From assembly GCF_963576675.1 (NCBI RefSeq), contig NC_088913.1:92255001-92319000 (forward strand): 64,000 nucleotides of DNA, given 5' to 3'. Origin of the DNA: Euphorbia lathyris (lineage: Eukaryota > Streptophyta > Magnoliopsida > Malpighiales > Euphorbiaceae). The translations under genes were made by a program, and so were the position numbers. Position 1 is the first letter of the stretch; each line of letters begins with the position of its first letter. The notes under the pieces were generated by a model. That model saw nothing but the letters and a program-made list of their open reading frames with translations, made no database searches and was not told where the DNA came from. This document shows, piece by piece, positions 11,183-22,371 of the stretch.

Positions 11183-11218
<36 letters not shown>
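9290..11218. mobile_element. Foldback element bounded by (TA)n microsatellites
   Basis: The body (9347-11185) sits between TA tracts at 9290-9346 and 11186-11218. The terminal regions are inverted copies around 'cttattgtgtgaca' and stay related for some 300 bp. Inside, a ~490-bp unit beginning near 'tctttaaaatacattttt' occurs directly at about 9464, 9946 and 10467, then inverted at about 10730-11050. Each unit carries its own hairpin, seen as 'agaaactttaattcttgg' facing 'ccaagaattaaagtttct'. No ORF. The TA-flanked layout resembles the Micron elements described in rice, but that match is an inference. Confidence 0.65.
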
Positions 11219-11222
<4 letters not shown>

Positions 11223-11689
11223 GATCCCAAGAAAACACCTCCTATGTGAAAACACTTATTTATGTCAGAACACGCATTAATGGCATAATCATAAATATAG
11301 CTATTCCCATTACATATAAATAGGTTTCTGTTTTCCAACAAATTCTTCTCTCTGTTCATTCTGTTTCACAATTTCCTTCTCCGTTGCTCCGATCTCCTTC
11401 ATCATTTTTCCGATCGATTATCACTCATATTTCCGATCTTCTTCTCTGTTCTATTTCTGTGCAAAGGCAAACATTAGGACGGACGAGATCAAGCAAGATA
11501 ATCTCTATAGATAGTTCAGATTAATAATCTGCCCTAACCGTATGGAATCTCAATATCTGCTTCCGTATAACATCGAGCAAGATTCTACATCATCAAATAT
11601 TGAATCAAGTAATTATCTTCCAATTCTTCTTCTAAATAATTGTTATTTATCTTCTAATGTATAGTAGCAGCATATGTTCTATATTGTAT

Positions 11690-12300
11690 GACACTTATTC
11701 TAAATTGTTACTGAAAACTATTATGTTTGTTCAATTCAAAAATCTAATTCATGTTCTGAATAAAAATTATATATATTCTAAAATGGTGTACTATGTGTTC
11801 CGAAATGTTCTATAATATGTTCTAAAATGGTATGCTCTATGTTCTAGGATGTTTAGAACAAATATTATGACACGATAAGTTTTATGTTCTAAAATGGTAT
11901 ATCGCATGTTCTGAAATATTCTATACTATGTTCTAAATTATTATGTTGTATGTTCTAGAATGTTTAGAACAAATAGTTATGATATGATAAATCTTATGTT
12001 CTAAAATGATATATGTTATGTACTGAAATGTTCTATAATATGTTCTAAAATGTTATGTTGTATGGTTTGGCATGTTTAGAACAAATAGTTATGACATGGT
12101 AAGCCTTATGTTCTAAAATGGTGTACCGCATGTTTTGAAATGTTCTACAATATGTCCTATATTTTATGCCAATTGTTCTAAATTGATATTTTTACTTCAG
12201 GTCAAAAAATCACATTCATGTTCTGAATAATTGTTATCTATGTTCTAAAGTATATTAGCATATGTTCTAGATTGTATGTCCCTTGTTCTGAATCGTTATA
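11690..12300 (+). repeat. Degenerate minisatellite built on ATGTTCTAAAATG in transposase intron 1
   Basis: About five units of roughly 110-120 bp, each running 'ttatgttctaaaatgg', then 'gttctgaaatgttctat', then 'gttctagaatgtttagaac', then 'aatagttatgacatg'. The same array type recurs at 21690-22085 in a later intron of the same pseudogene. It is noncoding and ends just before exon 2. Confidence 0.7.
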
Positions 12301-12548
12301 ATTACTTCTCTATAGATCTACTTTTGAATGATGAACAACTAATTGCTTCTTCTACTGCAATTGTGCCTATTACTCCTCAAGTAATACCTATATTAACTCC
12401 AAGTGGAACAAGAGAATGGATTTCGTGTTGCTCTTATGAGTTAAAACCTACTATATGGATGAAATTTAAGAGTCTTAACGAGGGTATTGACTTTTACAAA
12501 GCATATGCAACTGCTGCTTGTCATAACAATATTTCAAAGAGTCTATAG

Positions 12549-13980
12549 TATAGTTTTAATCCTATTTATATGCTTTTCTAGCATTAAGGCCTTGGTTTAT
12601 AGTGTCTTCTGCCTATTATTTATCTAATAAGTGTTTTGAGATGTTTCAGGAACAGTCGAGCATGAAACGGAATAACATTAGAAGCACTCTTTATGCTACT
12701 CGTCCAGCCTACTCGACGAGTAGGTGGGCTAGTAACTACTCAAATCGCGAAAAGTTGTGCTACTCGTCCAGTCTACTCGGCGAGTAGGTGGGCTAATAGC
12801 GATTCAGATTCGTTTCTATTCTATCTCTACTTTAAGAAGCCCAATTCGAATCCGACTTCAATCACTCTATTTCGACCCTAAGGAGGCTAGAATACCTATT
12901 TGGACTAGGAGGCGACCCCAAGCACTATAAATAGGAGCTTTATCTTTGTAATTCGGGAGGAATCGTTCAATTATTATCTCAGATTTATCATTAGCTTAGT
13001 TTAGTAGTTTAGTTTTACTTTCCGTTTTTATATTTCAGTTTAGCTAATGTTCTTCATTCCAATATAGCAAGCTTTTATATCTAATTATTTATCACTTTTT
13101 ATTCTCACGTTCGGTTTATCTAATTCCAAGTTTCATCTTCCTTCGTCTTTATTCTTGAGTTAATAAACCCAACTTGATGAACAAGAGTTCATATTTGACC
13201 CATCTCATTATGCCTTCGTGTCTTAACTCGGACATGAGCTAAAACATTATAGGCTAGGATGGCGTTGAACCGTGTTTAGCAAATAGGGATCATTAAATAA
13301 GCGTTTAGGTTGTGTTGTAGGATTAACAGAGAATTAACTAAAAATAAATGCTTATCTCTATCTAAGAAACCTAACCAACTAATTATGTAGAGAAGTTGAA
13401 TTGTGAAACCTAATCAAGTAAACGAGTCAATTAAGCATATTAGTTAATCCTATACCTTAACTGGATAGTGCGGCTTCATGCTCTAAGTTACGGCTTAGCC
13501 TTGGTTTTCATAGCATCTAACGCCTTCAAGCACTATTAGGAATTTTGCCTAATCAAGCATCAGCCTAATAGTGATTGATTTAGTAAGTTCCTAACCGGAG
13601 TTACTATTTTCCATTGAAAAATCACCATCTCGAGTTAGCTTTTAAATTCACACAACATACAATTATTGATCCATAGGAGTTAGCACGGGAATCCTAAATC
13701 CTAGTCTTCCATTCATTTGTTTAAACTAATTAATTGTTCAAATAAGTTTTGCTAGTTTTATTGCTTTATTTGTAGTTAAGGTTACAATCTCAAACCATTT
13801 AATTCAATCCTTAGATAATATAGAATTCAAGTACAAATAGAGCATTAGATACTAGTCTATGTGGGATCGCTATTGTTCTTTGGAACATTTACTACTTGAT
13901 ACGATAGAGTTCACTTGCTCTTTAGATTAGACATACATTTTATCACTATCACTGCTGAATTTAATACTAGGAATCTACAG
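12549..13980. mobile_element. Unclassified noncoding insertion inside the transposase exon
   Basis: The FAR1-like reading is interrupted after a CTATAG at 12543-12548 and resumes at another CTATAG at 13981-13986, so a 6-bp target repeat is possible. The 1.4-kb insert has no long ORF. It looks like LTR or leader sequence of a retroelement ('cataggagttagcacggg', 'ctatgtgggatcgctattg'). Near the left end two copies of an imperfect palindrome CTACTCGACGAGTAG lie 60 bp apart (about 12710 and 12773). Its ends are not TG...CA, so the class is uncertain. Confidence 0.45.
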
Positions 13981-14591
13981 CTATAGAAGGAAAAATAGGA
14001 ACATTGTCGCGTTTCAATATTATTTATGTAATAAAGCTGGCTTCTAAGGAGAATCGAATGGCTAAGGTTTAGGATACCTCCAAGGTTTAGGATACCTCCA
14101 AGGTTCAAGAAGGGGAAAATAGAGAAGCAAAAATTCAATTACCTAGAAAAATGTTGGTGACTCGTGTTGGATGCAAAGTCCGATTAGTTTTGAAGTATTG
14201 TGATAATAGGAATTATGTAGTCACAACTTTTCTAGAGGGACATACTCATCCCTTTTACACTCCCAGTTGTATTAAATTTCAAAAAAATGGAAGGAAAATG
14301 AACATCTTACACAATAAGATGATTGTTGATAATTCAAAGGTCAGTCGTGTTTTTAATGTTCATCAAAACCATCTTTTTATGGTACTCTAAATAGTATTTA
14401 TTAATTATATTCTTAATCCTTGTTCTTTTCTTTTTAGGACTAATTACTAATCTAGCCTATTTGAAGGGGTCCATTAACATGTTTGACTCACTTTGCTTCC
14501 ATCTCACCAAATTAGACACTTTCATCCACTTTGGACAAGAATACCCTTATTTCAATTCACCTTCTTCCTCAGACTCCCAACGTTTTCTTGA

Positions 14592-14735
14592 GAGAGAAAA
14601 TATGATGGTTTATAGAGAGAGAAAGAAGAGATTATGTTTGTAGAGAGAGAAAAGATGGTGGTTTATAGAGAGAGAAAGAATAGATTATGTTTGTAGAGAG
14701 AGAAAAGACGGTGGTTTATAGAGAGAGAAAGAATA
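14592..14735 (+). repeat. 57-bp tandem repeat rich in GAGAGAGA
   Basis: About two and a half units with the order 'ttatgtttgtagagagag', 'aaaagatggtggtttatag' and 'agagagaaagaa'. It lies in the centre of the MITE at 14438. The units are nearly identical, so the array is fairly young or kept uniform. Confidence 0.7.
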
Positions 14736-14990
14736 CAGTTGTCGCATCTGTGACAAAATTACTCCTGTCGCAGCTGCGACAGTGCAAATGCGACAACTGT
14801 TGTCACATTTGTGACAAAATTTATCGCAAATGCGACAACAGTTGTCGCATCTGCGACAAAATTACTCCTGTCGCAGCTGTGACAGCGCAAATGCGACAAC
14901 TTTTGTCGCATTTGTGATGAAATTTGTCGCAGATACGACAACAGTTGTCGTAGATGCGATAAATTTCGTCACAAATACGACAACAATGGA
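14736..14990. repeat. Dense array of TTGTCGCA / TGCGACAA inverted octamers
   Basis: Roughly fifteen copies or near copies of TTGTCGCA and its complement are packed in 250 bp. They are organised as a ~104-bp unit (starting near 14736 and 14840) plus a third partial unit. Neighbouring copies face each other, so many small hairpins can form. It is the centre of the MITE at 14438-21355. ORFs read here on both strands are by-products of the repeat. Confidence 0.75.
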
Positions 14991-16617
14991 GAAAAATGGA
15001 AGTTGAGGAATTATGTGATATAAACATGTCCAAATTGTGAATTACTAAAATGAAATCATAAGTAGTATTAGTAATTTGTAATTGGTTCAAATTCAGATTT
15101 AATCACAAAGCACCAAATTTTCTTCAAAATAATTCAACTTCCAATTTAAAGCTTTTCCTTCTCATTTTCCTTTGTATCCGTTTACATCGTACCTCAACGA
15201 GATGCAGAAAAGTTCTCGAGAAACGCAGCTCCGATCTGATCTCATTAGTGTCGAAAAAAATCTTAGAAATCAAAGCTTGGAGAGAGAATAAGAATAACGA
15301 GAAAGAGGAGATCAGAATTGAAAATGTAGACATAATGGAACTATGGGTATATCTGTCCAAAAGGGATGAAAGTGTCCAATTTGGTGAGATGGAAGTAAAG
15401 TGGGTCAAATGTAATAGACCCCTTGTTGGGGTTTACTGTCCTATAGACAATTGTTCTAGGATACGAACTTAATGTAAATGAAGTGTTCTTTATATCGTTT
15501 GTTTTAATGAGATATGGTTTCATAACTGTATAAAGGCAATCCCTTTTTAAGAACTAAATAAAGTCTAATAAAAAGAAATCCATAAGTTTGTTTAAAGTGA
15601 TTATAAAGTGTTCATACAAGCATGAAGTGAGACGAAACTTTATGATAAACTAATAAACTTAAAACCACCCAAAGTCAAGTAATATGTTTAGGATTGACAT
15701 ATCACTGCTGAGACTTGCATGTAACAATGTCTTTTGTCGAGACAGGAAGCTGATCTCACAAGCTTCATATATACAGATATCTGAACAGTTACATGGATCC
15801 AATGAAAAGAAGTTCATCAGGATTGGGGACCCGACTTAAGATAACAGGATGGGTAGATTCATCCTTGTCACCTATTCATCTCATTGGTATTAATAGGTAT
15901 AAGTAATCCTCGGACTCAAAGGAATGTTAATTGGTGATTTTGGATTACGGAATGTGATGCTTTGATCCTGTTGTAACACGATCCATAACAGAGATGACTC
16001 TGGGGTGTGAACGGCAGACGTTGGGTATCACAGAAAGTAATTGCAGGATAATTATACATTGGATTGAGCATTTATCACTCCCGATAAATGGGAGATACGT
16101 CCATGGATCGCTTGTGGAAGACTCGACTCTAAATCCTTGCAAGGCGATTGCTTAAGACTTGAAATACATATTTCACTTAACCTATCTAATTAGAGTTGAC
16201 TCGGTCTGTACAAGTAAAACGAACGTCTCGCTATATGTGACTTGACATTATCCATGGTCATAAGATTCAGTTCAAGGATGTAGTTGATAAAGGATCGAAT
16301 TATACTGTAACTAATACGGAAAGGTCAACGACAGAATCAACATGTCTTCTTATAGCTCTGGGGGAATATTTCGGATTTGCTAATCATATTTCGCGTACTC
16401 ATTCCGTTATGCAAAGATTAAATATAATTCTGTGAAAATTAATTTAATAGTTGCATACGGCTAGAAGCAATAAGAACCTAATGGGTCACACATAAGACTT
16501 GGAGCCCAAAAGAGAAACAGATGTTAATTAATTAATGGAAGCCCAACTGAGTCCACTAAGGCCCAGTATATAAGGGGGGCGATTTTCATGTAAGAAAATT
16601 ACATGAATAATTAATTT

Positions 16618-19600
16618 TTTTTTTTGGTAAGAAGGGAAGAGAAAAAACAAACAAACAAAAACCTAACCCGGGATCAGTCTAGGAAGACTGACCCCAATCC
16701 TATCCTCGAGAAGAGAAGGTAACAGAAAAGAAGGAGGAACGGAAAGGGTAGAAACACCTAACATCCCCCCATGCCCAGCAGCTGCCAAGCGATCCGCCAC
16801 GCGGTTTTGCTCCCTATAAATATGGGAGAAGGCAAGAGAATCGAAGGCAGGACGAAGCCTCAAGATGGCTTTAATGAGATTCTGACTCTTAAGACAAACA
16901 TCCTGGCTATCCGAAATCATGTTGATAGCCTCCAAATTGTCAGACTCCACAGAAAGCCTTTTAACACCTATGCGAATGGCGAGTTTAATACCTGACAAGA
17001 TCCCCCAGAGCTCTGCAGAAAATGAGGAGCCCGTACCCAAGTTATGGGTAAACCCAGCCAGCCAGGCGCCACCAGCATCCCGAAGAACTCCACCAGCAGC
17101 AATTCTGCCATTACTAAGGCAGGAGCCATCCGTATTCAACTTGACAACCCCTTCTCTGGGCTTACTCCAACCAACTAACTGGACCTCTTTAAACGGGGAA
17201 GGGCGAACTAGGGGCTCTCCTTCAAAACTCTTTGTAATAACAGAGAGTTTTTTCGAGAAGTAAAACTGCAGGTCAGGAATAAAGACAGTCTTCTCAGCAA
17301 ATAACTCTTCATTCCTCTATTTCCACATTTGGTGACAAATAATAGCGAAGAGAATAGCCCTGTGCTCCATACTGGCCAACAAATTCTCATTAACGCCTTC
17401 CGAGAACCAGTCAATATCAGAGAAACCCATAAAGGAAGGAAGGATGTGGTGAGGAAGGACCCCTTCCCAAACCTTTTTACTATTCAGGCAATCCCTCAAA
17501 GCATGGCACAAGGTCTCCACATGGCCGCTGCATCTGCTACAGGCACCAGATACAGCCAAGTGCCTTCTGTGTCTATCTGCATTCGTGAGGAGCCTGTCTT
17601 TGACTCCCAGCCATAGGAAACTCCTAATTCGGTAAGGGACTTTGAGGGCCCAAATGGACTTCCAAATATCTAAGGGAGGATCAGCCCTATTAGGGGTAAA
17701 AGTTTCATAGGCCGATTTACAAGAATAAGAACCATTATTAGTCAAGGCCCAGCAGTGTCTGTCCTTATCCTCCTCCTGATTACTAATCTTCACACCTCTA
17801 ATATTAAGGAGGGTCTCCAGGCTAAGGAAGGAGTCGAACTTAGACCAGATCTAGTCTCCCTCCGAGTCCACCACATCAGCAATTTTCCAGGAGAGGAGAT
17901 CATTCGGCGGAGGGGCGATGCACACCTCAATCAACGGTTTGTCACCAATCCAGGTGTCATACCAGAAATTAATGGATCTCCCATTACCCACCTCCAAGCC
18001 AATCCCCGTACAGAACTCAGCAAAAACAGCACTAAGCCCTTTCCAGAGGAAGGAACAACTGACAACCCTCTCCTTCGGGCCACCAAAGATTCTATCTTTC
18101 CTATACTTACCGCACAGAAGACGAACCCAAAGGGAGAAGGGGGATTGCCACATTCTCCAAAGAAGCTTCATTAACAGGACTTTATTATTGTCCTTAGCTT
18201 GCCTTATACCAAGACCCCCCTGCTCTTAGGCTGGCAGGCTTCCTTCCAAGGGACCAGGTGAATCTTCCTCCCATCCCCAGACTCTCCCCACAGAAAACGC
18301 CGATTAATTTTATCAAGGTCGTTGAGGACCGGCTCAGGGAGCTTACAGGCTTGCATGATGTGATTAGGAGCAGCGCAGTTGATAGACTGGATTAAAGTAA
18401 GGCGACCTGCAAGGGAAAGAGAATTAGCTTTCCAGCTAGCACACAAACCGTTAGATTTGTCCAAAATGTCTTTAAAAGAGGCTTTGGACACCCTGTCACT
18501 ATGAAGAGGGACCCCAAGGTATTTCCCAAACGATTGAGTCAGAGGAATGCCAGACATCTCACTCAGTCTTCTACACAAGCTATTATCCATATTCTTGGAG
18601 CATAGCATACGAGATTTATGGATGTTAATCTTCTGGCCAGAAGCCTCACAAAAGCAGTCGAGGATATCCATCACAGCCTTAATTTGTTCCTCATTACCCT
18701 CCACAAAAAGCATGACATCATCAGCAAAGAGTAAATGGGTAACAGGGGGGCAATGTCTGTTGATGGAAACAGGGTAGAGAGTCCCTTTGCTCACCGCCTC
18801 TTGGATCAGGTGAGACAATCTTTCCATGGCAATAACAAAAAGGAAGGGGCTCATAGGATCCCCTTGACGAATACCCCTGGATGGAGAGAACTCATCCGAC
18901 ATATCCCCATTGATTATAACCTGAAAAACAGGAGAGGAGATACACTTTCCAATCAAATTCCTCCAGTTCTCTGGGATACCAGCTTTGGCTAAACTATCCA
19001 GAAGAAAGCTCCAGTTCAACCTATCATAGGCTTTCTCCAGATCCAGCTTGAGAGCCACGATCCCTTTCTTGCCTTTCTTAATCTTCATAGAATGGACAAC
19101 CTCCTGGGCAATAACAACGTTATCCATCAATTGTCTTCCAGGAACAAAGCTCCCTTGATTTTGGCTGATAATATCTGGAAGGATCTTCCGGATTCTATTA
19201 GCCACAATCTTAGTAATAGCTTTATACAAGACATTACAAAGACTGATGGGTCTCATCTGGAGAAAGGAAGAAGGCTTGGCAACCTTAGGAATCAAGACAA
19301 GGAGGGTTTTATTAACCAAACTGATATCGTTCGAACCACCAAAGACACCTAACACAAAGTTGTATATACCCTCTTTCACAGTGTCCCAGTGTTTATGATA
19401 GAAACTAGCGGGAATACCATCAATACCAGGAGCCTTAGTGGAACTGATGCTGGAGAAGGCCAGGTCAATCTCTTTAAGCTCAATAGGATGGAAAGCATCA
19501 TTAATAGCATCCTCCCCCAAACGAGGAAAAGAAATGCCAGAGTGGGCACTCTCAAGGTCCACAGCTTCCTCTCTGAACAGGTCCTTATAGAAATCAAGGG

Positions 19601-20673
19601 CAAGGCGCCGAATGTCCTCCTCCTCAAAAATCCACTCACCACTGGCGTCTTTAATCGCCTCGATCCTATTTCGCTGTCTCCTAATGATCGTTGAGAGGTG
19701 GAAAAACCTGGTATTCCGGTCCCCGTCTTGAATCCAAGCCTTCCTAGATTTCTGGAACCACAGAAGCTCTTCCTGTCTAAGCACAGCTTCCAACTCGTTC
19801 TGAAGAGCTCTAAGGTGACCATTTAGGCTATGATCGAAACGAACCTCCAAGCAACGCTGAACACCTTCCATTCTCCTCAAGAGTTTGTTCTTCCTCCTGA
19901 TAATATGACCAAAAATATTTTTATTCCAAACAGCCACATTCCTCCTGAATTCCTCAGTAGCGAGGAGAACATCAGAGTGGGGATGCCAATTGCTTTTAAC
20001 GAAATCCTTAAACTCGGGGTGAGACTCCCAAGCCACCAGATACCTAAAAGGTCTATTACCTTTCAGTCGATTTCCTTTGACCAAATTAATGAGGATAGGG
20101 CAATGGTCAGAGTGACGGAAAGGGAGATTAAGCACCTTGACCTCAGGAAACCTATAAATCGCTGCAACATTAGCGTACACCTTATCCAACCTAACAAACA
20201 CACTATTCCTTTTCCAGGTAAATTTGTGGCCAGCAGCACCCAGGTCCGAAAGCCCGCACATATCCATACTTTGCTTATGATTAAAACACCGGTTCACATA
20301 ATGATTACCCCCTCCTCTCTGATCACTCAAGAGGGAAATATCATTAAAATCCCCGGAAACCAACCACGCCTCCACCATGTTAGAGCTAAAAGAATGAAGG
20401 ATCTCCCACAGCCTTCTTCGGTTAGTCAAAACAGGATCAGCATAGACGAAGGTAATAAAGAAAGGTTTATTACCCGGGTAACACACCTTACTATGGATGA
20501 ATTGACTGTCCATAGTAACAATATCAATATTGACTTGACCTGGCTTCCAAAAGAGCCAAATCCCCCCTGTCCGGCCAGTAACCTCCGACCTGACGCAATT
20601 CCAATTCTTAAACTTTCTAACCACCTCATCTGCTTTGGCTCCACTGACCTTGGTCTCTAGAAGGACAAAGCAG
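16618..20673 (-). mobile_element. 5'-truncated L1-type LINE (non-LTR retrotransposon)
   Basis: The element runs on the minus strand. Its poly(A) tail appears as a T run at 16615-16625. A 13-bp duplication GAATAATTAATTT flanks it at 16605-16617 and 20674-20686. The 5' end falls inside the endonuclease coding region, so ORF1 and the start of ORF2 are missing, a typical outcome of incomplete target-primed reverse transcription. Confidence 0.92.
16663..20671 (-). pseudogene. LINE ORF2 remnant: endonuclease, reverse transcriptase, zinc-binding domain and RNase H
   Basis: Read from high to low coordinates, the truncated AP endonuclease comes first (LLETKV, VSGDFNDI, LDKVYAN, SDHCPILI). The reverse transcriptase follows (APGIDGIPASFYHKHW, LDLEKAYDRLNW, RGIRQGDPMSPFLF and the active site FADDVMLF near 18710). 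Then come the reverse-transcriptase zinc-binding region (CSRCSGHVETLCHALRDC, about 17480-17540) and an RNase H domain (NTDGSC, AELWGI, VESDN, VADRLA), in which all four acidic residues are visible. Lesions: a one-base insertion near 18215, a stop at about 17851 and a stop at about 17317. The first residues of the long open frame before CFVLLETK are read from flanking host DNA, not from the LINE. Confidence 0.92.
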
Positions 20674-21689
20674 GAATAATTAATTTGATTCTTAAACAAT
20701 TCTAATTAGATTATAATTGTGAATTAAATTAATTAAAGGATAAATAAGTTAGGAGTTTTAATTAGATTAAATTGCTCCTATTATTATCCTATAAGGTTAC
20801 TATTATTATCTTTATATTTAAGATATAATTATAGATAATAAATAAGAATTATATTCCGAATTAAATTCTTATTCAGTAACCTAATTCTATCTAACTAGGG
20901 TTTAGATACAAGAGAATATAAATACCCCCCTTACCTGTGATTTTCGAAACACACAGTGCAACCGAGAGAGAGAATTTCGACCCCCCTAGTCGAGGACGAA
21001 ATAATCCACCGCTTCCTACCGATTCAATTGATTTCATCTCTTTCTCTTTATCCTGATCTTGTGTTGATTTATTAGAGACAATCTATTCTTATTGTTTTAA
21101 TACGGTTGATATCTAACTTGATTTGGGTTGTGTTTTGTCTTGTGCTCGGGAACTCGGAGTAAGAGTTGTGGGCACTTCGATTGCAACGGTAGATAGAACT
21201 TCATAAAGGTATTTCCTTCTATCCCTCTTTATATGAAATAACGATTAATGGATCTTGGGTTAATGGAAATAGGTTAAAAAATTTATATTTCCGCTGCCAT
21301 ACGTTAGCCTTATTTTCCATCACCCCTGTAATTGGTCCAGATTTGTAATTTGCCCTTCTTTTTAATAGGTGAATATTGGTCCTATAAGAACTTACAGACA
21401 AATGAATGAATGTTTTGGAGGATACGATAATGTAGATGCATCTAAGCAAGATTTCAAAAACTTTCACAGAGATTTGAAAGCATATATTCAAGGATCAGAT
21501 GCCCAAATGTTTGTAGACAACTTCAAGAATAAAATGTTATTATGGAATGCATTCTTTTTCGACTTTGAATTGGATGAAGAAGATCATCTCTGTAGAGCAT
21601 TATAGGTAGACCCTATTTGTAGAAAGAACTATGCTTTTTTTGGTGATATGGTCTCTTTTGACACCACATACCAAATTAATAGATATGAC

Positions 21690-22085
21690 ATGACAAGTCT
21701 TATATTCTAAAATTGTATACATTATGCTCTTAAATGTTCTATGATATTTTCTAAAATTTATGTTGTATGTTCTAGAATGTTTAGAAAAAACAGGTATCAC
21801 ATGTTAAGATTATGTTCTGTAATGGTATATTGTATGTCCTAGAGTGTTATGTTGTATGTTCTAAAATGTTTAAAACAAATAAGTATGACTATATTCTAAA
21901 ATGTTATATTGTATATGTTCCAAAATATAATATGTTCTGAAATGTTATGTCATATGTTCTAAAATGTTTTTTTTTTTGTGATATTGTCTCTTTTAACACC
22001 ACATACAAAACAACACAGGTATAACATGATAATCCTTATATTCTAAAATATTATATTGTATGTTCTAAATTAATGTTTCATAATA
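21690..22085 (+). repeat. Second ATGTTCTAAAATG minisatellite in a transposase intron
   Basis: The array has the same word set as the one at 11690-12300: 'gttctagaatgtttag', 'atgttctgaaatg', 'tatgttctaaaatg'. It also includes a duplicated exon edge at about 21978-22030 ('gtctcttttaacaccacat') that copies the exon ending near 21683. Units are more degenerate here. Confidence 0.65.
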
Positions 22086-22371
22086 TGTTCTTAATAGGTA
22101 TAACATGATATTTGGGTCATTCACTGGAGTTGATCGCCACAAATAATGTGTTACATTCACGGTTCTTTCGTTGCTAACAAGGATATTGTGTCATTCGAGT
22201 GGGTTTTAAGAACATTTCTGAAAGCAATGGGAAATAATGAGCCAACATGCTTAATAACATATCAAGATCCAACAATGCAAATTGCTATTAAGAATATGTT
22301 CCAAAAGACCGAGCATCGGTTTTGCATGTGGCATATCATAAAGAAGTTGTCTGATAAAATAGGTAAGCCTG

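Larger units (their letters stand above)
15424..21322 (+). mobile_element. Solo LTR of a Copia-like retrotransposon, split by a LINE
   Basis: It begins TGTTGGGGTTTACTG and ends TTATTTTCCATCA, with an exact 5-bp duplication CCCCT at 15419-15423 and 21323-21327. Removing the LINE and its duplication leaves about 1830 bp. A TATA-like 'agtatataagg' is at 16565-16575. Downstream leader features 'aggtatttccttctatccc' and 'tatttccgctgcc' resemble Copia LTRs. No internal region or second LTR is present, as expected after LTR-LTR recombination. Copia rather than Gypsy is a judgement from sequence style. Confidence 0.75.
14438..21355. mobile_element. MULE-type MITE in transposase intron 3, interrupted by a solo LTR
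   Basis: The left end GGACTAATTACTAATCTAG and the complement of the right end GGGCAAATTACAAATCTGG start inverted arms of about 110 bp. The arms share 'cttccatctcaccaaatt' and 'gacactttcatcc'. A perfect 9-bp duplication TTCTTTTTA lies at 14429-14437 and 21356-21364. Without the later insertions the element is about 1.0 kb. The right arm is cut by a solo LTR at 15424-21322. The centre holds two small arrays (14592-14735 and 14736-14990). Confidence 0.85.
11219..22371 (+). mobile_element. Remnant of an autonomous Mutator-like element (FAR1/Jittery type)
   Basis: The span starts after a TA tract with GGGATCCCAAGAAAACACC, a plausible MULE terminus, and has a leader-like region before the transposase start at 11542. 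The transposase exons are listed separately. The right terminus was not found: similarity stops at about 22371, where an inverted copy of the neighbouring nucleotidyltransferase gene begins. Later insertions at 12549-13980 and 14438-21355 account for about 8.3 kb. The left boundary is inferred. Confidence 0.55.
11542..22371 (+). pseudogene. FAR1/FHY3-type MULE transposase, broken into five exon remnants
   Basis: The remnants are about 11542-11609 (start MESQYLLPYNIEQDS), 12315-12548, 13981-14339, 21369-21683 and 22100-22371. They follow the family order. First comes the FAR1 DNA-binding region (MKFKSLNEGIDFYKAYA, then YYLCNKAGF, then TRVGCKVRLVLKYC and EGHTHPF). Next is the linker GPIRTYRQMNECFGGYDNV. 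Then comes the MULE transposase domain (CRKNYAFFGDMVSFDTTYQ, FGSFTGVDRHK, ITYQDPTMQIAIKN, HRFCMWHI). The C-terminal SWIM zinc finger is missing. Lesions include a stop at about 21603, a stop at about 22143, a frameshift between 22143 and 22170, stops near 13987-14000 and an 18-bp duplication at 14066-14102. It encodes no working protein. Whether it was a transposon or a domesticated FRS gene cannot be told from the domains alone; the terminal-repeat-like start favours a transposon. Confidence 0.8.

Noticed and set aside
14736..14990. CRISPR-like array of short repeats
   Set aside because: The repeats are 8-mers in alternating orientation without uniform unique spacers, in a plant MITE.
19830..20660. 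276-codon plus-strand frame
   Set aside because: It is the antisense shadow of the LINE endonuclease and reverse transcriptase frame, which has clear catalytic motifs on the minus strand.
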